In this document: in pieces, positions 51,735-62,810 of the stretch
Numbering within the stretch: position 1 is the stretch's first letter
How the letters are laid out: the number at the start of each line of letters is the position of its first letter
NCBI GenBank assembly: GCA_964035545.1
Contig: OZ037768.1
Location: forward strand, 24,330,819-24,394,818
Direction: 5' to 3'
DNA length: 64,000 nt
Source: Bugula neritina
Lineage: Eukaryota > Bryozoa > Gymnolaemata > Cheilostomatida > Bugulidae
Notes under the pieces: model-generated
The model's input: the letters and a program-made list of their open reading frames with translations, nothing else
Database searches by the model: none
What the model was told of the DNA's origin: nothing
Program-made: the position numbers and the translations under genes

Positions 51735-51974
51735 TGTTGATATGGATACAATTTTCCACTGTAATGACAATGAAAATTTATAATTAATAAATAACCATAC
51801 TAGTGATTGTCTTCTCTCTGTACGAATACTTTATTATATTACCCACAATACTTTTCTTATAGTTCTTTCTCTTCTTCTTTATAAGTAAAATACAACAGTC
51901 TTGTCAACTACAACTCTACTAATTTTATCCTAATATTTAACACAAATAAGATGGCATCAATCTCCAACTCAACA
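51735..51974 (+). repeat. 5' LTR of the copia element
   Basis: 240 bases, TG...CA ends, contains TACGAATACTTTATTATATT and an AATAAA-like TAATAAATAA string near 51784. Confidence 0.9.
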
Positions 51975-51988
51975 GGTTATGGGCCCAA
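51975..51988 (+). other. Copia primer-binding site: internal initiator tRNA-Met
   Basis: GGTTATGGGCCCA is complementary to TGGGCCCATAACC, the anticodon arm of animal initiator tRNA-Met (anticodon CAT). This is the half-tRNA primer used by Drosophila copia, not a tRNA 3' end. Confidence 0.8.
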
Positions 51989-51999
51989 AAGCAAGCTAC

Positions 52000-52800
52000 A
52001 ATTTAATGGAGACTCTATACATCTTACAAAATTTGGAAAACACGATTTATGAACTACGAGTATTTATATACACTGGACTGTGGCGTACACAAAGCCATCC
52101 TTCCATTACCAACTGATGAAACTGAAGACACAGACTTTAATAAGAAAAATAGAAGAGCATATGCCTAGTTGGTACAAGTGCTAGACGAAAAATCACTTCA
52201 ACTCATAATAAAGGATGCTGAGAATGATGGACGTAATGCTTTGACAATTCTAAGAGACCTTTATGCAGGCACAGAGAAACCTTGCATCATGACACTCTAC
52301 AAAACTCTAACTACTATTACTATGACTGACACTGAAAACGTTACTGACTATCTAATACGTGCTGAATGTGCTGCCACAGGACTCAGACTAGCAGGTGAGA
52401 CTATATCTGACAATCTAGTGATAGCTATGCTATTAAAAGGATAGTTCACACGCAGAGAGAATCAAGAAAAACATTAAAAGAATTTAAAGCTGCCCTACAC
52501 AATCATGCTAATACCTGTCAGAGCTACTGCACATGCAACAGCACTAACAGCTCAAGAAGATAATAATTACAAACCCCAAGTATGCACTCGTACACAACCT
52601 AACCCGCAGCCAGTCAACAAACAATGCCTCTCATGTGGGTGCACTAACCGCAGCACCAGGGAATGCAGATCAAAATTTAAACTCATATGTAACTTTTGCC
52701 ACAAAAATGGACACATTGAAAGCGTATGTTTCCAGGAAAAGAAAACACGGAGTGCACTACACACATCAACTCACCAACCTACAAACTTTACACATAATGC
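52000..52800 (+). pseudogene. Copia gag remnant with two zinc knuckles
   Basis: Pieces in different frames: a helix-rich UBN2/gag-like part at 52169-52444 (RDLYAGTEKPCIMTLYKTL), then knuckles near 52626-52725. The first, CLSCGCTNRSTREC, has Arg in place of His. The second, CNFCHKNGHIESVC, is intact. Stops at 52168 and 52443 break the frame. Confidence 0.8.
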
Positions 52801-54429
52801 CAGTCTAACACAGGCTGACACAACTACACACAAATCACTCAAACAAAACTTGACAAGACACAAACTACTAGTTGACTGTGGAGCTCCTTACCACATTATA
52901 AATGACAAAAGCCACTTTACAAGTTACGACTCAGACTTTAACCCAAATAAACATTACTTAAAACTTCCTGACAGATCGACATAGCAGCAACACACTGGCT
53001 ATAGCAAGAGGAGTAGCTGAATACATTTTACTAGATAACAGCAACACACCTCACGCAGCCAGACTCACAAATGCACTGCTAGCACCAGAATTCCCAGCAA
53101 GCTTATTCTCTGTGAGAGCTGCAACAGACAAAGGAGGTACAGTAATATTTACTAAAAATACAGCCAAACTGACTTCCCACAACACTACATTCAACTTAAT
53201 CAGGGATGAAAATCTATTCTTTCTGCCAACGAATACAATACAGCAGACTACAACCACTGTGACTGACCACACAACCACAACTAGACCTCAAACAGCTAAC
53301 TTGACAAAAAATCTAAAACCTACTGAGAAAGCATACATAGCTGAATCAACTTTGGCAGCCAAAACCCTTCATGAATGGCACCTAGCCTTAGGACACATGA
53401 ATGATGACATTCTCTCCCTGGAAAAAGGGATGCAAGGAATGAAAATTGCAAACACTAAAACTACAAATTGCCAAGTGTGTACAGAAAACAAACTTACACG
53501 ACAACCAAAATCAGAGGACATTACAGAGATGCTACAAAACTTTTGGAATGTGTGCATACAGATATATGTGGACCGATAGAACCTACATCACGTACAGGAC
53601 ACAAACACGTGATAAAATGTGTTGATGAATACACTAGCATGTTGTTTGTATACACTCTATGCACAAAGAATGAAGCAACAACTGCCCTTAAAAGGTTCAT
53701 TTCTGACATAGCACCCATTGGAAAGGTTAAATAAATACATAGTGACAATGGTTAGGAATATGTCAGCAATACGTTTCAATCTGTTTTATAGAACATTGGC
53801 ATAAAACACTCCACTACAGCTACCTACACTCCGTATCAAAATGAGAAAGCTGAACGACATGGTGAAGTTTACTGGTGATGGCCCGATGCATAGTATCCGA
53901 CTCTTCTCTACACAAGTCTTACTAGCCCTACGCTGTTCACTTAGCCCAATATCTGAGGAATCGTGCCTACCAAAGACGCACTGGAGCCACTGCTTACAAG
54001 ATGTTCACAGAGATTAAGCCAGATATGAAGCACATACACAGAGTTGGATTGCCATGTACATTCTACATTGGAGGCAAAAAGCAGAAGCTGGACCCACATG
54101 GTCAACACGGCACTTTCCTAGGGATCGACCCACTGAACCAATCATATTATGTATTGAATGGCAAGAACAATAGCATACTGACTACATGCAACATACACAT
54201 ACACCAGGATTCTGACAATACTGACACCACATTTACTGACTTTGAACATACTGACGAAGTACAAACTACATTAATGCAAACAGAGCAAGCTACTTACAAT
54301 GAACAGAAAACTCCAACAATTTCAACCAACACAACTCCAACAATTTCAACTGACAGACCAAAATGTAACACAGGACTACCAAAATACCTTGCTGATTACT
54401 ACACCATGGCTACAATTGACTACGCCTAA
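52801..54429 (+). pseudogene. Copia protease-integrase remnant
   Basis: Protease start LLVDCGAPYHII has DCG for the catalytic D-S/T-G. The GAG-pre-integrase finger (HEWHLALGHMNDD ... CQVCTENK) is at about 53370-53490. The integrase core keeps D in HTDICGP (53553), D in HSDNG (53739) and E in YQNEKAERHG (53840), but these sit in several frames split by stops and indels. The C-terminal integrase part (IGGKKQKLDPHGQHGTFLGI) is in the frame at 54001-54429. No polymerase follows. Confidence 0.85.
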
Positions 54430-54469
54430 GCTGCTACACAGCTTATCCCAGCTACAGATTGAGGGGGCG

Positions 54470-54712
54470 TGTTGATATGAATACAAGCTTCCGCTGTTAC
54501 GACAATGAACATTTATAACTAATAAATAACCGTACTAGTGATTGTCTTCTTTCTGTACGAATACTTTATTATATTACCCACAATACTTTTCTTATATTTC
54601 TTTCTCTTGAACTTCTTTATAAGTAAAATACAGCAGTCTTGTCAACTACAACTCTACTAATTTTATCCTAATATTTAACACTAATAAGATAACATCAGTC
54701 TCTAACTCAACA
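54470..54712 (+). repeat. 3' LTR of the copia element
   Basis: 243 bases matching the 5' LTR, directly after the purine tract at 54461-54469. Confidence 0.9.
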
Positions 54713-55316
54713 GAACCAAAGGGTATTCGCTTAATCAAAATATACGCAAGTAGTGAGCAGCTTCAAAGCCTTTTATCCTGTCCTCGATTTGTTCTAAAAG
54801 ATAAACTTTAGCATTCATTTGAATTGATTTAAACATTATTTGCACAGTTATGCTGCTTGAGCAGCTGACTTAAACGGCAGCCATACTGAACTCTACTGGA
54901 GTCTGTGGCTAGAGGTCAGAGCAGATTACACACTGCGTTGCCATGCAAGCGAATGAATCCCTCGAAGGAAAACCACACATTCCTATGCAATCCCCATGAA
55001 GCTATCTTCTCTTTGCAATTGTGACCGCTGATGTAAAATGTAAATTACTATGGCCAGCTTTGAGTCAGTGTTCATGCCCAATGACAATGTAATTACTGCT
55101 TTTGCCCCCATTTTTGCTAGATTAAATTCATTAAATACACAAACTGTGAGTTAATTTATTTTAAACTAAAAAAGCACAAAGCAATGAAAGCATAAGATAT
55201 TTTGAGACCAGTAAACTAAATGCAACTGTCTCCATAGGGCAGATGAAAAATATTATTATCGCATAATGCGATAATGAAAACTTAGTAATAGTAGAGTTGT
55301 TTATCTGCCAGCCTAA
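54713..55316. other. Gene C intron 3, host sequence between transposons
   Basis: No exon. 54840-54920 (GAGCAGCTGACTTAAACGG) and 55280-55316 match the inverted segment in gene B intron 3 and the direct copy at 60.27 kb. Confidence 0.5.
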
Positions 55317-56024
55317 CCCCTCATTCACACTTACCATACTGTACGCTGAAACAGCAAATTTCAGCCATTTTTGTTACCATTCGGGCTGAATCATACCCGG
55401 TATACTTTGCGGGGTTGATCAAGCACTGCTTGATTTAAAAAATCACATCAGGCTCCCATTGGGCAGAGTTGTTATGGTACTAAAATTTAAAGACTATTTT
55501 CCGCTGATTTATTTTAATAGCTTATTGTTGATTTAATTTAATCAATTCAAAAGTTTCAAAGGATTAAAAAAAAATTTTCGGCTTGTTTAAATTAAACTCA
55601 GCTTAAAAATCTAGCTTTTGTTAATTACAAAAGCTAGCAAATCAAAAACTTAAAAAATTAATTGGACGGCCTAAATATTTATTATTCAAATTATTTTGTA
55701 CAATTATTTTAAGGGCACATATATTTAAAAAAGAGATATTTTCTTTTAATGGCTTTTAACTAGTCAATAACATTTAAATGACATCTTTTGAGAAAAATGC
55801 TGGAACAAATTTGTGAATAATATCCAAAGGTGTACAAGTCACTGCAGACAAGAATTAGCCTTATTATGATTGGTCACAGCTCAACGTCATGTATTGTATT
55901 TTTTTAATAACCCCTCATTCACACTCGCCGTAACAGCAAATATCAGCCATTTTTACAAATGTCTGAGCTTCCTGTACAGCGTTGCGGTACGGTAGGATAT
56001 TGGATATAACTGTCCAATGAAGTG

Positions 56025-56871
56025 TAAAGCTGCATGTACACAGGCCGATTTTTCATGAAAATCGGCCGATTAACTGCTAGGGATTTTTTAGGAATTTTGA
56101 AAAATCGGCGATTTTGCTTTTGGCCGATTTTTGAAGCGATTTTCAGAATTGAACATGTTCAATTTATTAGTATTATTCTTGATTTTTACTCATGTATAAT
56201 ATAATTTATAACTTGTAGTTTATATGTTGTTGTTTTTATATTCATGTAACCAGTATTAGTGTGAGTATCTCAACTTTACAATTTAAATATTTTCTTAGAG
56301 AACAGTTTGCCGTGATCTAGAGTTTCCATTAACTATAAACAATAACGCTTGAGTTAAACTTCTAGTTTTAAACTAAATAGCTTAAAAAATTTGGTAAGTG
56401 ATGTTAACAGTGTAGCTTAGTAATTTGTGGATAATTATAGATATTAAATCTGGTTAAATGAATAGCTACCAAGCCAGCTATTTGCTTTTTAATTTAATAC
56501 TAAAATTAGCTATACATTTTTACGCAACTTCCAAATGCAGCAAGCTGTCAACAAATTGTACACGGCCAGTTTATTTTATTCAGTTTTTATTTATCAGAAC
56601 ATCAGAATAAACAGAAATGTCAAAGTTGAAATATTTTGATTGATTACTATGCCAAAGCACATGCAACTGATCTTGACCTCTGCTCATAAACCTAAGAAAG
56701 TTATATAGACTGAGAGCCATCTGCCAATAAAACACAAGCAAAAAAATAACGGGGGGGGGGGGGGGGGGAATAAAAATCGCCTAGAAAATCAGCCGATTTT
56801 TTAATCAGCAATAGCGAAATCGACAAGTACAAAATCAGCTGAAAAAATTGGCCTGTGTACATGTAGCTTTA
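56025..56871. mobile_element. Inner TIR element (GTACACAGGCC termini)
   Basis: Left TAAAGCTGCATGTACACAGG and right complement ending CCTGTGTACATGTAGCTTTA, with further ATCGGCCGATTTTT boxes inside each end and an 18-base G run near 56751-56768. Non-coding. It sits inside the remains of the first copy of the outer family. Confidence 0.75.
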
Positions 56872-56962
56872 CCCCCTGTTCACACATTGCCGTATAGTAA
56901 ACAAACAAAATGGCAAAAATTTGCTGTTACGTCGTAGGATACGGCAATGTGTGAACAGGGGG
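56872..56962. mobile_element. 91-bp MITE with TTA target duplication
   Basis: CCCCCTGTTCACACATTGCC ... GGCAATGTGTGAACAGGGGG with TTA directly outside both ends (56869-56871, 56963-56965). The 3-bp TTA duplication fits PIF/Harbinger-type elements. Confidence 0.8.
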
Positions 56963-57683
56963 TTATTCCCCCTATTCACACTTACCATACCGTACGCCGT
57001 AACAGCAAATTTTAGCGATTTTTGTTAACATCCGGGCTAAATCGTACTCCGGTATACGTTGCGGCGTTGATCAAGCAGTGCTTGATTCAAAAAATCACGA
57101 GGCTCCTATTGGGTAGAGTTGATCTGGTACTAAAATTTAAAGAACATTTTCGCTAGTTTATTTTAATCGCTTATTTTTGATTTAATTTAATCAATTCAAA
57201 ATTTTTAAAAGATTAAAAAATCTTTATCCGGCTTGTTTGAATTAAACCCAGCTTAAAAATCTAGCTTTCCCTAATTACAAAATCAAGCAAACCAAAAACT
57301 TAAAAATGATTTGGACGGCTTAAATATTCATTATTTAAATTAGTTTGCACAATTATTTTAAAAACGAATATATTTAAAAAAAAATTCTTTTCATGTAATT
57401 GCTTTTATTTAGTAAATAGCATTTAAATGACATCTTTTGATAAGAATGTTGCGAATAATTTGTAAATAATATTCAAAGGCGTTCAAATCACCGCAGACAA
57501 GAGTTGGCTTTATTATGATTATTCACAGCTCAACGTCATGCATTGTACTTTTACGGCAATGTGTGAACACCCGTTGACAAAATGCAACAGCGTCGCCATT
57601 TTATTTTTGCTGTTACGGCGTGTGATACGGTAAGTGTGAATGAGGGGAGAGAGCTGTGTGCTGTAACGACTACTGCCAGTAAC

Positions 57684-57919
57684 TGGAATATAATGTGGTT
57701 CATCTCTATAAAAGGGATGGTATGGAATATAACGCGGTTTATAGTATTTATCAGATTAGCTACAAGCTAACCTGAGGTGATTGGCTAACTGCTCTACAAC
57801 CATGTGGGATTTCCTACCAGCTTGTATGGCTTGGATATTGGCTATTGAAGTGATAGAAGTAAAGACCGCAAGAAAGCACTTTAACACAGACTGTCTAGTG
57901 AGTAGGACCTTACATTGCA
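57684..57919 (+). repeat. 5' LTR of the gag element
   Basis: 236 bases with TG...CA ends; CTCTATAAAAGGG near 57704 is a possible TATA box. Confidence 0.75.
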
Positions 57920-57937
57920 TGGCGCAGTCGGCATGAT
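57920..57937 (+). other. Primer-binding site of the gag element
   Basis: TGGCGCAGTCGGCATGAT is complementary, with one mismatch, to the 3' end of tRNA-Ser (ending CCTGCCGACTGCGCCA). It starts directly at the LTR end. Confidence 0.75.
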
Positions 57938-58353
57938 TGTGGACAGTCAACAGTGGGGGAGAAGTGAATAGTGGAAAAGAAATAAAGAGTGAAGCAAAAT
58001 CAAATAGTGGAGTCTGGAGAAAAATAAAATTGTGCCTAGTGGAGAAGAATCAATTTCAAATAGTGGAGAAGAGCAGAATCAAATAATAAAGGGGAGACAA
58101 ACAGTGGAGAGTAACTATAAAAGTTTATTTCGAAATACAATTGTTGGGTTTAGTTTCAGTCTGTTTTATCGGTAGAGTAAGTGAGATTTAGAGGTGCTGG
58201 TAAGAGTGGAGAAATTAACAATAAAGAGTAAGAGTTAGTGGAGTGATCGTGAAATAATAATATCATTATTTATAATTTGGTTAGAATATTAGATTTCATT
58301 AATTTAAGGGTTATTGAGCTTTCTGATGGTGGTAATTAGAATTTTAGACCATA

Positions 58354-59373
58354 ATGGCAACTAGCACTAGGCTCACCAACCTCAATCAGTTTCCTATGGT
58401 AGTTTTGAGCTCCGATAATCAGAGTGATGGTTTTAAGAAATGGTTAGTAAAGTACAACCTGGCAGTTCGATTAGCAACCCTTGAAATGGGTACTGAAATG
58501 CTGTCCAATATTGCAGTAAATAGATTTAGAGGTGAAGCTAAGTTTTTAGCTTTGCTCAATGCCATTGGAGATAAGGGTATTGATGTGTTACAATCTTTAA
58601 GATTTGATCTTGAAAGGAATTTAAGATTCGTTGAAGGGGCTAATGTAGAAGACTCTAGACAAAGGTTTGCTATTAGTATGGCAGTAGTTGGTTTAAGAGA
58701 CAAATATCTTAGAACACAACTTATGCTTAATGAAAATATCACTTGGAAAGTGTTGTCTGATATTTTGAAGACTAGGAATATTGCTAGAGAATCTGCTACA
58801 ATGGTTTCTAAAATTAGATCTAGTAGTTCTAATTTGAATAATAACTTTGCTAACATAGCTGAAGTTAGAATTAAGTCTGACAGAGTAGCAAGTAGAAGGT
58901 CATCTCACTATGATAATGATAGACATGAAGGTAGATATAGTTCTAGAGATAATAGTCGTGATTATTCTCACCACAAGTCTCCAGATTATAGGAGTAGACA
59001 TAGAGCTAGCAGTAATAGTAGTAGTAGCAGTTCAGACAGTTTATGTTACATTTGTCATAAACCTGAACATGTTGCTAGGCATTGCCCAAAAATAAGATGC
59101 TATGCATGTGGAAAACATGCCCACATTGCAAGAGACTGCAGAATGCGTAAGGCTCAGAAAGACGAAGATTACTCTAGTAGAAGTAACTATAGAAGTCAAG
59201 GGAGTAGTAGTTCAGATAGAGAATGGTCAGTGGATAGTAAAGATAGTTCTTCTTGGAGATCACCTAGAACTAGAGTTGTCAGGTCTAGTAAGGTTAGGTT
59301 TATTGATAGTGAACCATACGATAGAGCGGAAACATGGAAACAGAATCTAAGTGTTAATAGTAGAAATTGTTGA
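58354..59373 (+). CDS. Retroelement Gag with two CCHC zinc knuckles, 339 aa, intact
   Basis: Starts MATSTRLTNLNQFP; residues 1-165 form a helical capsid-like region, about 165-230 are an SR/Arg-Ser-rich linker, then knuckles CYICHKPEHVARHC (231-244) and CYACGKHAHIARDC (249-262), and a second Ser/Arg-rich tail. The whole frame is open although the element has no polymerase. A protease start in the +1 frame follows directly (VEFVLDTGADVSKITED, 59366-59440) and stops at 59441. It would act as a virus-like-particle structural protein if expressed. I could not decide between Gypsy and BEL affinity. Confidence 0.85.
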   Translation: MATSTRLTNLNQFPMVVLSSDNQSDGFKKWLVKYNLAVRLATLEMGTEMLSNIAVNRFRGEAKFLALLNAIGDKGIDVLQSLRFDLERNLRFVEGANVEDSRQRFAISMAVVGLRDKYLRTQLMLNENITWKVLSDILKTRNIARESATMVSKIRSSSSNLNNNFANIAEVRIKSDRVASRRSSHYDNDRHEGRYSSRDNSRDYSHHKSPDYRSRHRASSNSSSSSSDSLCYICHKPEHVARHCPKIRCYACGKHAHIARDCRMRKAQKDEDYSSRSNYRSQGSSSSDREWSVDSKDSSSWRSPRTRVVRSSKVRFIDSEPYDRAETWKQNLSVNSRNC

Positions 59374-59684
59374 GTTTGTTTTAGATACTGGTGCAGATGT
59401 GTCTAAAATTACTGAAGACACGAGTAAAACATTAGCACTTTAGTTTCACAAAGTGATAGAGTTTTGACGAGTGCCGACAGCTGTCAGTGTTAGGCAAAGC
59501 CGAGGTTGTTTTAGAAAACAAATTTAGGAAAACAGTAACTATATAATCTGTACGTCATTAAAGGTTTTAGGTCTAATATACTAAGCTTGAAAGAATTGAA
59601 GAACCATAGTCTGTTAACTGTAATTAGCACTGATGCTCAGTAGCTAGGGAAATTACCAGTGGGCGACCTAAGTCAAACACCTGG

Positions 59685-59880
59685 TAAAGCGGATGCGAAG
59701 GAAGTCCACCTCGGTGGCACAGTATTAGCCCACCCTGGTGGTGCTAAAGATGATCACTTCAGTGATTAAGTTCACAACCACTCTGGTGGTCAGGTTATTG
59801 TCCACTCTGGTGGTCAGGCTAAAGTCCACTTTGGTGGCAAATTTGAGAGCTACTTTGGCGATAAACCAGACAGTGTAGTA
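59685..59880 (+). repeat. VHxGG-coding repeat in the gag element
   Basis: Five or six imperfect copies of a 24-30 base unit around CCACTCTGGTGG, itself a short inverted repeat, coding VHSGG-type residues in one frame broken by one TAA (59767-59769). Confidence 0.6.
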
Positions 59881-60001
59881 TACATAGAAGTTGGTACTTT
59901 GTGCTACCAGGCTAACTGGTATTTTGGTGTTACTGCTCTACCCGACAAACCACTCAGTTCTATGCATTACTTTAGACTACTAAATTCCTCAAAGGGGAGC
60001 A

Positions 60002-60249
60002 TGGAATATTATGTACTCAATTCCACGTACTGCTTTATATTAAATCCCAAAAAGAGGAGCATGGAATATAATGTGGTTTATATTACTTATCAGATTAGCT
60101 ACAAGCTAACCTGAGGTGATTGGCTAACTGCCCTACAAGCATTCGGATCTCCAACCAGCTTGTACGGCTTGGATATTGACTGTTGAAGTGATAGAAGTAA
60201 AGACCGCACTCTAACACAGACTGTCGAGTGAGTAGGACCTTACATTGCA
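60002..60249 (+). repeat. Right LTR copy of the gag element
   Basis: Matches the 5' LTR over its last about 190 bases (CAGATTAGCTACAAGCTAAC through TTACATTGCA). A PPT-like AAAAAGAGGAGCA plus TGGAATATAATGTGG recurs inside it at 60048-60075. Confidence 0.75.
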
Positions 60250-60865
60250 TGGCGTAGTCGGCAGGAGTCATGTAGAGCAGATGACTTAAACATTGAGCTT
60301 TACTCAAGTCTGCAGCAAGAGATCTGTTGTGATTATAACAAATAGTAGAGTTGTTTATCTGCCAGCCTAAGAGACCTTTGTGCTGTAATGACTACTGCCA
60401 GTAACAACAAGTATGTGGTACCATTTGGTTCCCACTAATCTAAACATGTGCTGCATCAATCATTTGCAGTTGACATGTTCCAGAAAAAAAACAAAGAACC
60501 AGCACCTGCTGCAAGTGACCACAAACTAATGAATCCTTGACACACTTCACTTATGCAGTATTAAAATATTATTGTATATGTTAGTTTTCATTTGCATACT
60601 GTTTCAAGGTTGGATGCCCAAATAATTTTGTTTTATAATGAGTTTTGTGCGAGTATGTGCTGAAGTGATTTGGGATTTCTGATTGCCTGAAAATAAATTT
60701 TTCTTGGGATTTCTGATCGACTGAAAATAAAATTTTCGGTCAGCTTTGACTTTACGGCTACTATAAAACTTATACTAATTATAGCTAACTTTCATTGCAT
60801 GCTATTTTTAGCTGCTGCACTGCACAGCATAATCACTGATATGGCTTCAAAGTTTAAACTTTTAA

Positions 60866-60867
<2 letters not shown>

Positions 60868-60950
<83 letters not shown>
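60868..60950. repeat. (TA)n microsatellite
   Basis: About 40 TA units, left of the palindrome. Confidence 0.95.
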
Positions 60951-60954
<4 letters not shown>

Positions 60955-61025
60955 CGTAGCGTGAGTTTTTAAAAAACAGCAGATGAAAAAGTGCTCAAAT
61001 TATTATGTGTATAATAATGAGCAAT

Positions 61026-61324
<299 letters not shown>

Positions 61325-61827
61325 AAATAACTAATTTAGCAGTTTGGCTGAAATGAGTGTCAAAACATTAGCATATCTCAGCGTCATGACTAAAACAATA
61401 AGTCAGTTATTTTATAAACATATTAGTTTATATTTTAGAAGTCCTGCTAACTGCAAGCAATTAAACTTAAATGGAAAATAACTTCTGAATTGGAGGACTA
61501 TTCTAAACTAAAATAAATATCAAAACATATTTCCCAAAACACGAATACCTGTTGGTTAGGAATTAGAGAGTGAGTCACAACCTCTTGAAAGGGACAAGAG
61601 TCCAGGAGGTTATTGGCCTTGTCTCCTGTAAAATAGTTTAAATGCTGAGACTCTCAACGCACCAATACAGCTGTGTTTTAGTCATTGTCAACTTCAGGTG
61701 GTGTGAAAAAATTTCACAGGGTAATTTATTTGTATTTACATTTCTATTCACTAATCTAATTTTACTCAAGCATAACACTCTAAATTCATGCATAAAAGTT
61801 ATTATGCTAGAATTAGTTAATAATTGC

Positions 61828-61935
61828 AGTGTATCTCATAGTACACACTGACACATGGAAACTGTATGACTCATGGTACACACTGACACATGGAAACACT
61901 ATATCTCCTAGTACACACTGACACATGAAATGTGC
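61828..61935. repeat. 35-bp minisatellite of gene C, shared with gene A
   Basis: Three copies of the CACACTGACACATGGAAACT-type unit, at the place homologous to 28962-29155. Confidence 0.8.
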
Positions 61936-62159
61936 TTGATATCTATTTTCAACACTTTAACATAAGTTGTAACATGCAGTTTCAGTTTGCTTTCTCTTTG
62001 CCAGGTAAAGTTTGCATTTTAGTTATTACTAACTTATATGTAAGTTTACTGACAGTGTGATATGATTTGAATTATTCCCAGCACAAAGGTCTACGTACCT
62101 TTAGACTTAATAATGCTGTAATCATATAATGAGAATTCTCTTGAATCTTGTTACTGCAA

Positions 62160-62810
62160 AAATGTGTTGTAGCATCACTGTAAGTTAGTATAGTATTATT
62201 GTAAGTTGGTGTAGTATCACTGTGAGTTAGTTTAGTGTCACTATAAGTTGGTGTAGTGTCACTGTGAGTTGGTGTAGTGTCACTGTGAGTTAGTGTAGTA
62301 TCACTGTAAGTTAGTATAGTATTATTGTAAGTTGGTGTAGTATCACTGTAAGTTGGTGTAGTATCACTGTGAGTTGGTATAGCATCACTATAAGTTGGTA
62401 TAGCATCACTGTAAGTTAGTTTAGTATCACTATAAGTTAGTATAGTGTCACTATAAGTTGGTATAGTATCACTGTGAGTTAGTGTAGTAACACTGTAAGT
62501 TAGTTTAGTATCACTGTGAGTTAGTGTAGTATCACTATAAGTTGGTGTAGTGTCACTGTGAGTTAGTTTAGTATCACTGTTAGTTAGTGTAGTGTCACTG
62601 TGAGTTGGTGTAGTATCACTGTAAGTTAGTATAGTATCACTGTAAGTTAGTGTAGTAACACTGTAAGTTGGTGTAGTAACACTGTAAGTTGGTGTATTAA
62701 CACTGTAACTTGGCATAGTATCAGTGTAAGTTGGTGTGCTGGTACTGTGAGTTAGTCTAGTGTTACCATAAGTTAGTATATTACCACTGTGAGTTGGTGT
62801 AGTATCAATG
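62160..62810 (-). repeat. Expanded 21-bp coding minisatellite in exon 2 of gene C
   Basis: About 30 copies of a 21-base unit that codes TYSDTTP/THSDTKL-type heptads on the minus strand. It is open over more than 600 bases. The homologous array has about 11 units in gene A (31087-31270) and two in gene B (40352-40394). Confidence 0.9.

Larger units (their letters stand above)
51735..54712 (+). mobile_element. Decayed Ty1/copia LTR retrotransposon lacking RT and RNase H
   Basis: LTRs 51735-51974 and 54470-54712 both begin TGTTGATATG and end CTCAACA. Flanks GAATC/GAACC form a 5-bp target duplication with one change. A primer-binding site follows the left LTR and a purine tract GAGGGGGCG precedes the right one. 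The interior is only about 2.5 kb, against about 4-5 kb for a full copia body. Gag, protease and integrase remnants are present in copia order, but I find no YVDD/reverse transcriptase or RNase H, so a large deletion lies after the integrase core near 53.9-54.0 kb. By eye about nine in ten LTR bases agree, so the insertion is not recent. Confidence 0.92.
55317..57647. mobile_element. Nested TIR transposon cluster
   Basis: Outer ends CCCCTCATTCACACTTACC (55317) and GGTAAGTGTGAATGAGGGG (ending 57647). The host sequence broken here resumes directly: GCCAGCCTAA before, GAGAGCTGTGTGCTG after, matching an uninterrupted copy at 60.36 kb. A second, nearly collinear left end opens at 56968 in the same direction, so two related copies lie head-to-tail. 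A partial third end starts near 55912. Both copies carry the palindrome ATCAAGCA-N-TGCTTGAT about 110 bases inside the end. No transposase is recognisable. Confidence 0.75.
57684..60249 (+). mobile_element. Gag-only LTR retroelement, tRNA-Ser primed
   Basis: Related 236-248 base terminal blocks at 57684-57919 and 60002-60249, each TGGAATAT...ATTGCA. A primer-binding site follows the left block and a purine tract AAAGGGGAGCA precedes the right one. The interior holds one long gag frame, a short protease start and a small Gly-His repeat, but no reverse transcriptase or integrase. The right block is followed by a second primer-binding-site-like sequence, so it is not a simple 3' LTR, and no short target duplication is seen. 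Confidence 0.8.

Noticed and set aside
58419-58856. 145-codon minus-strand frame inside the gag region
   Set aside because: Antisense shadow of the intact Gag frame with its zinc knuckles.
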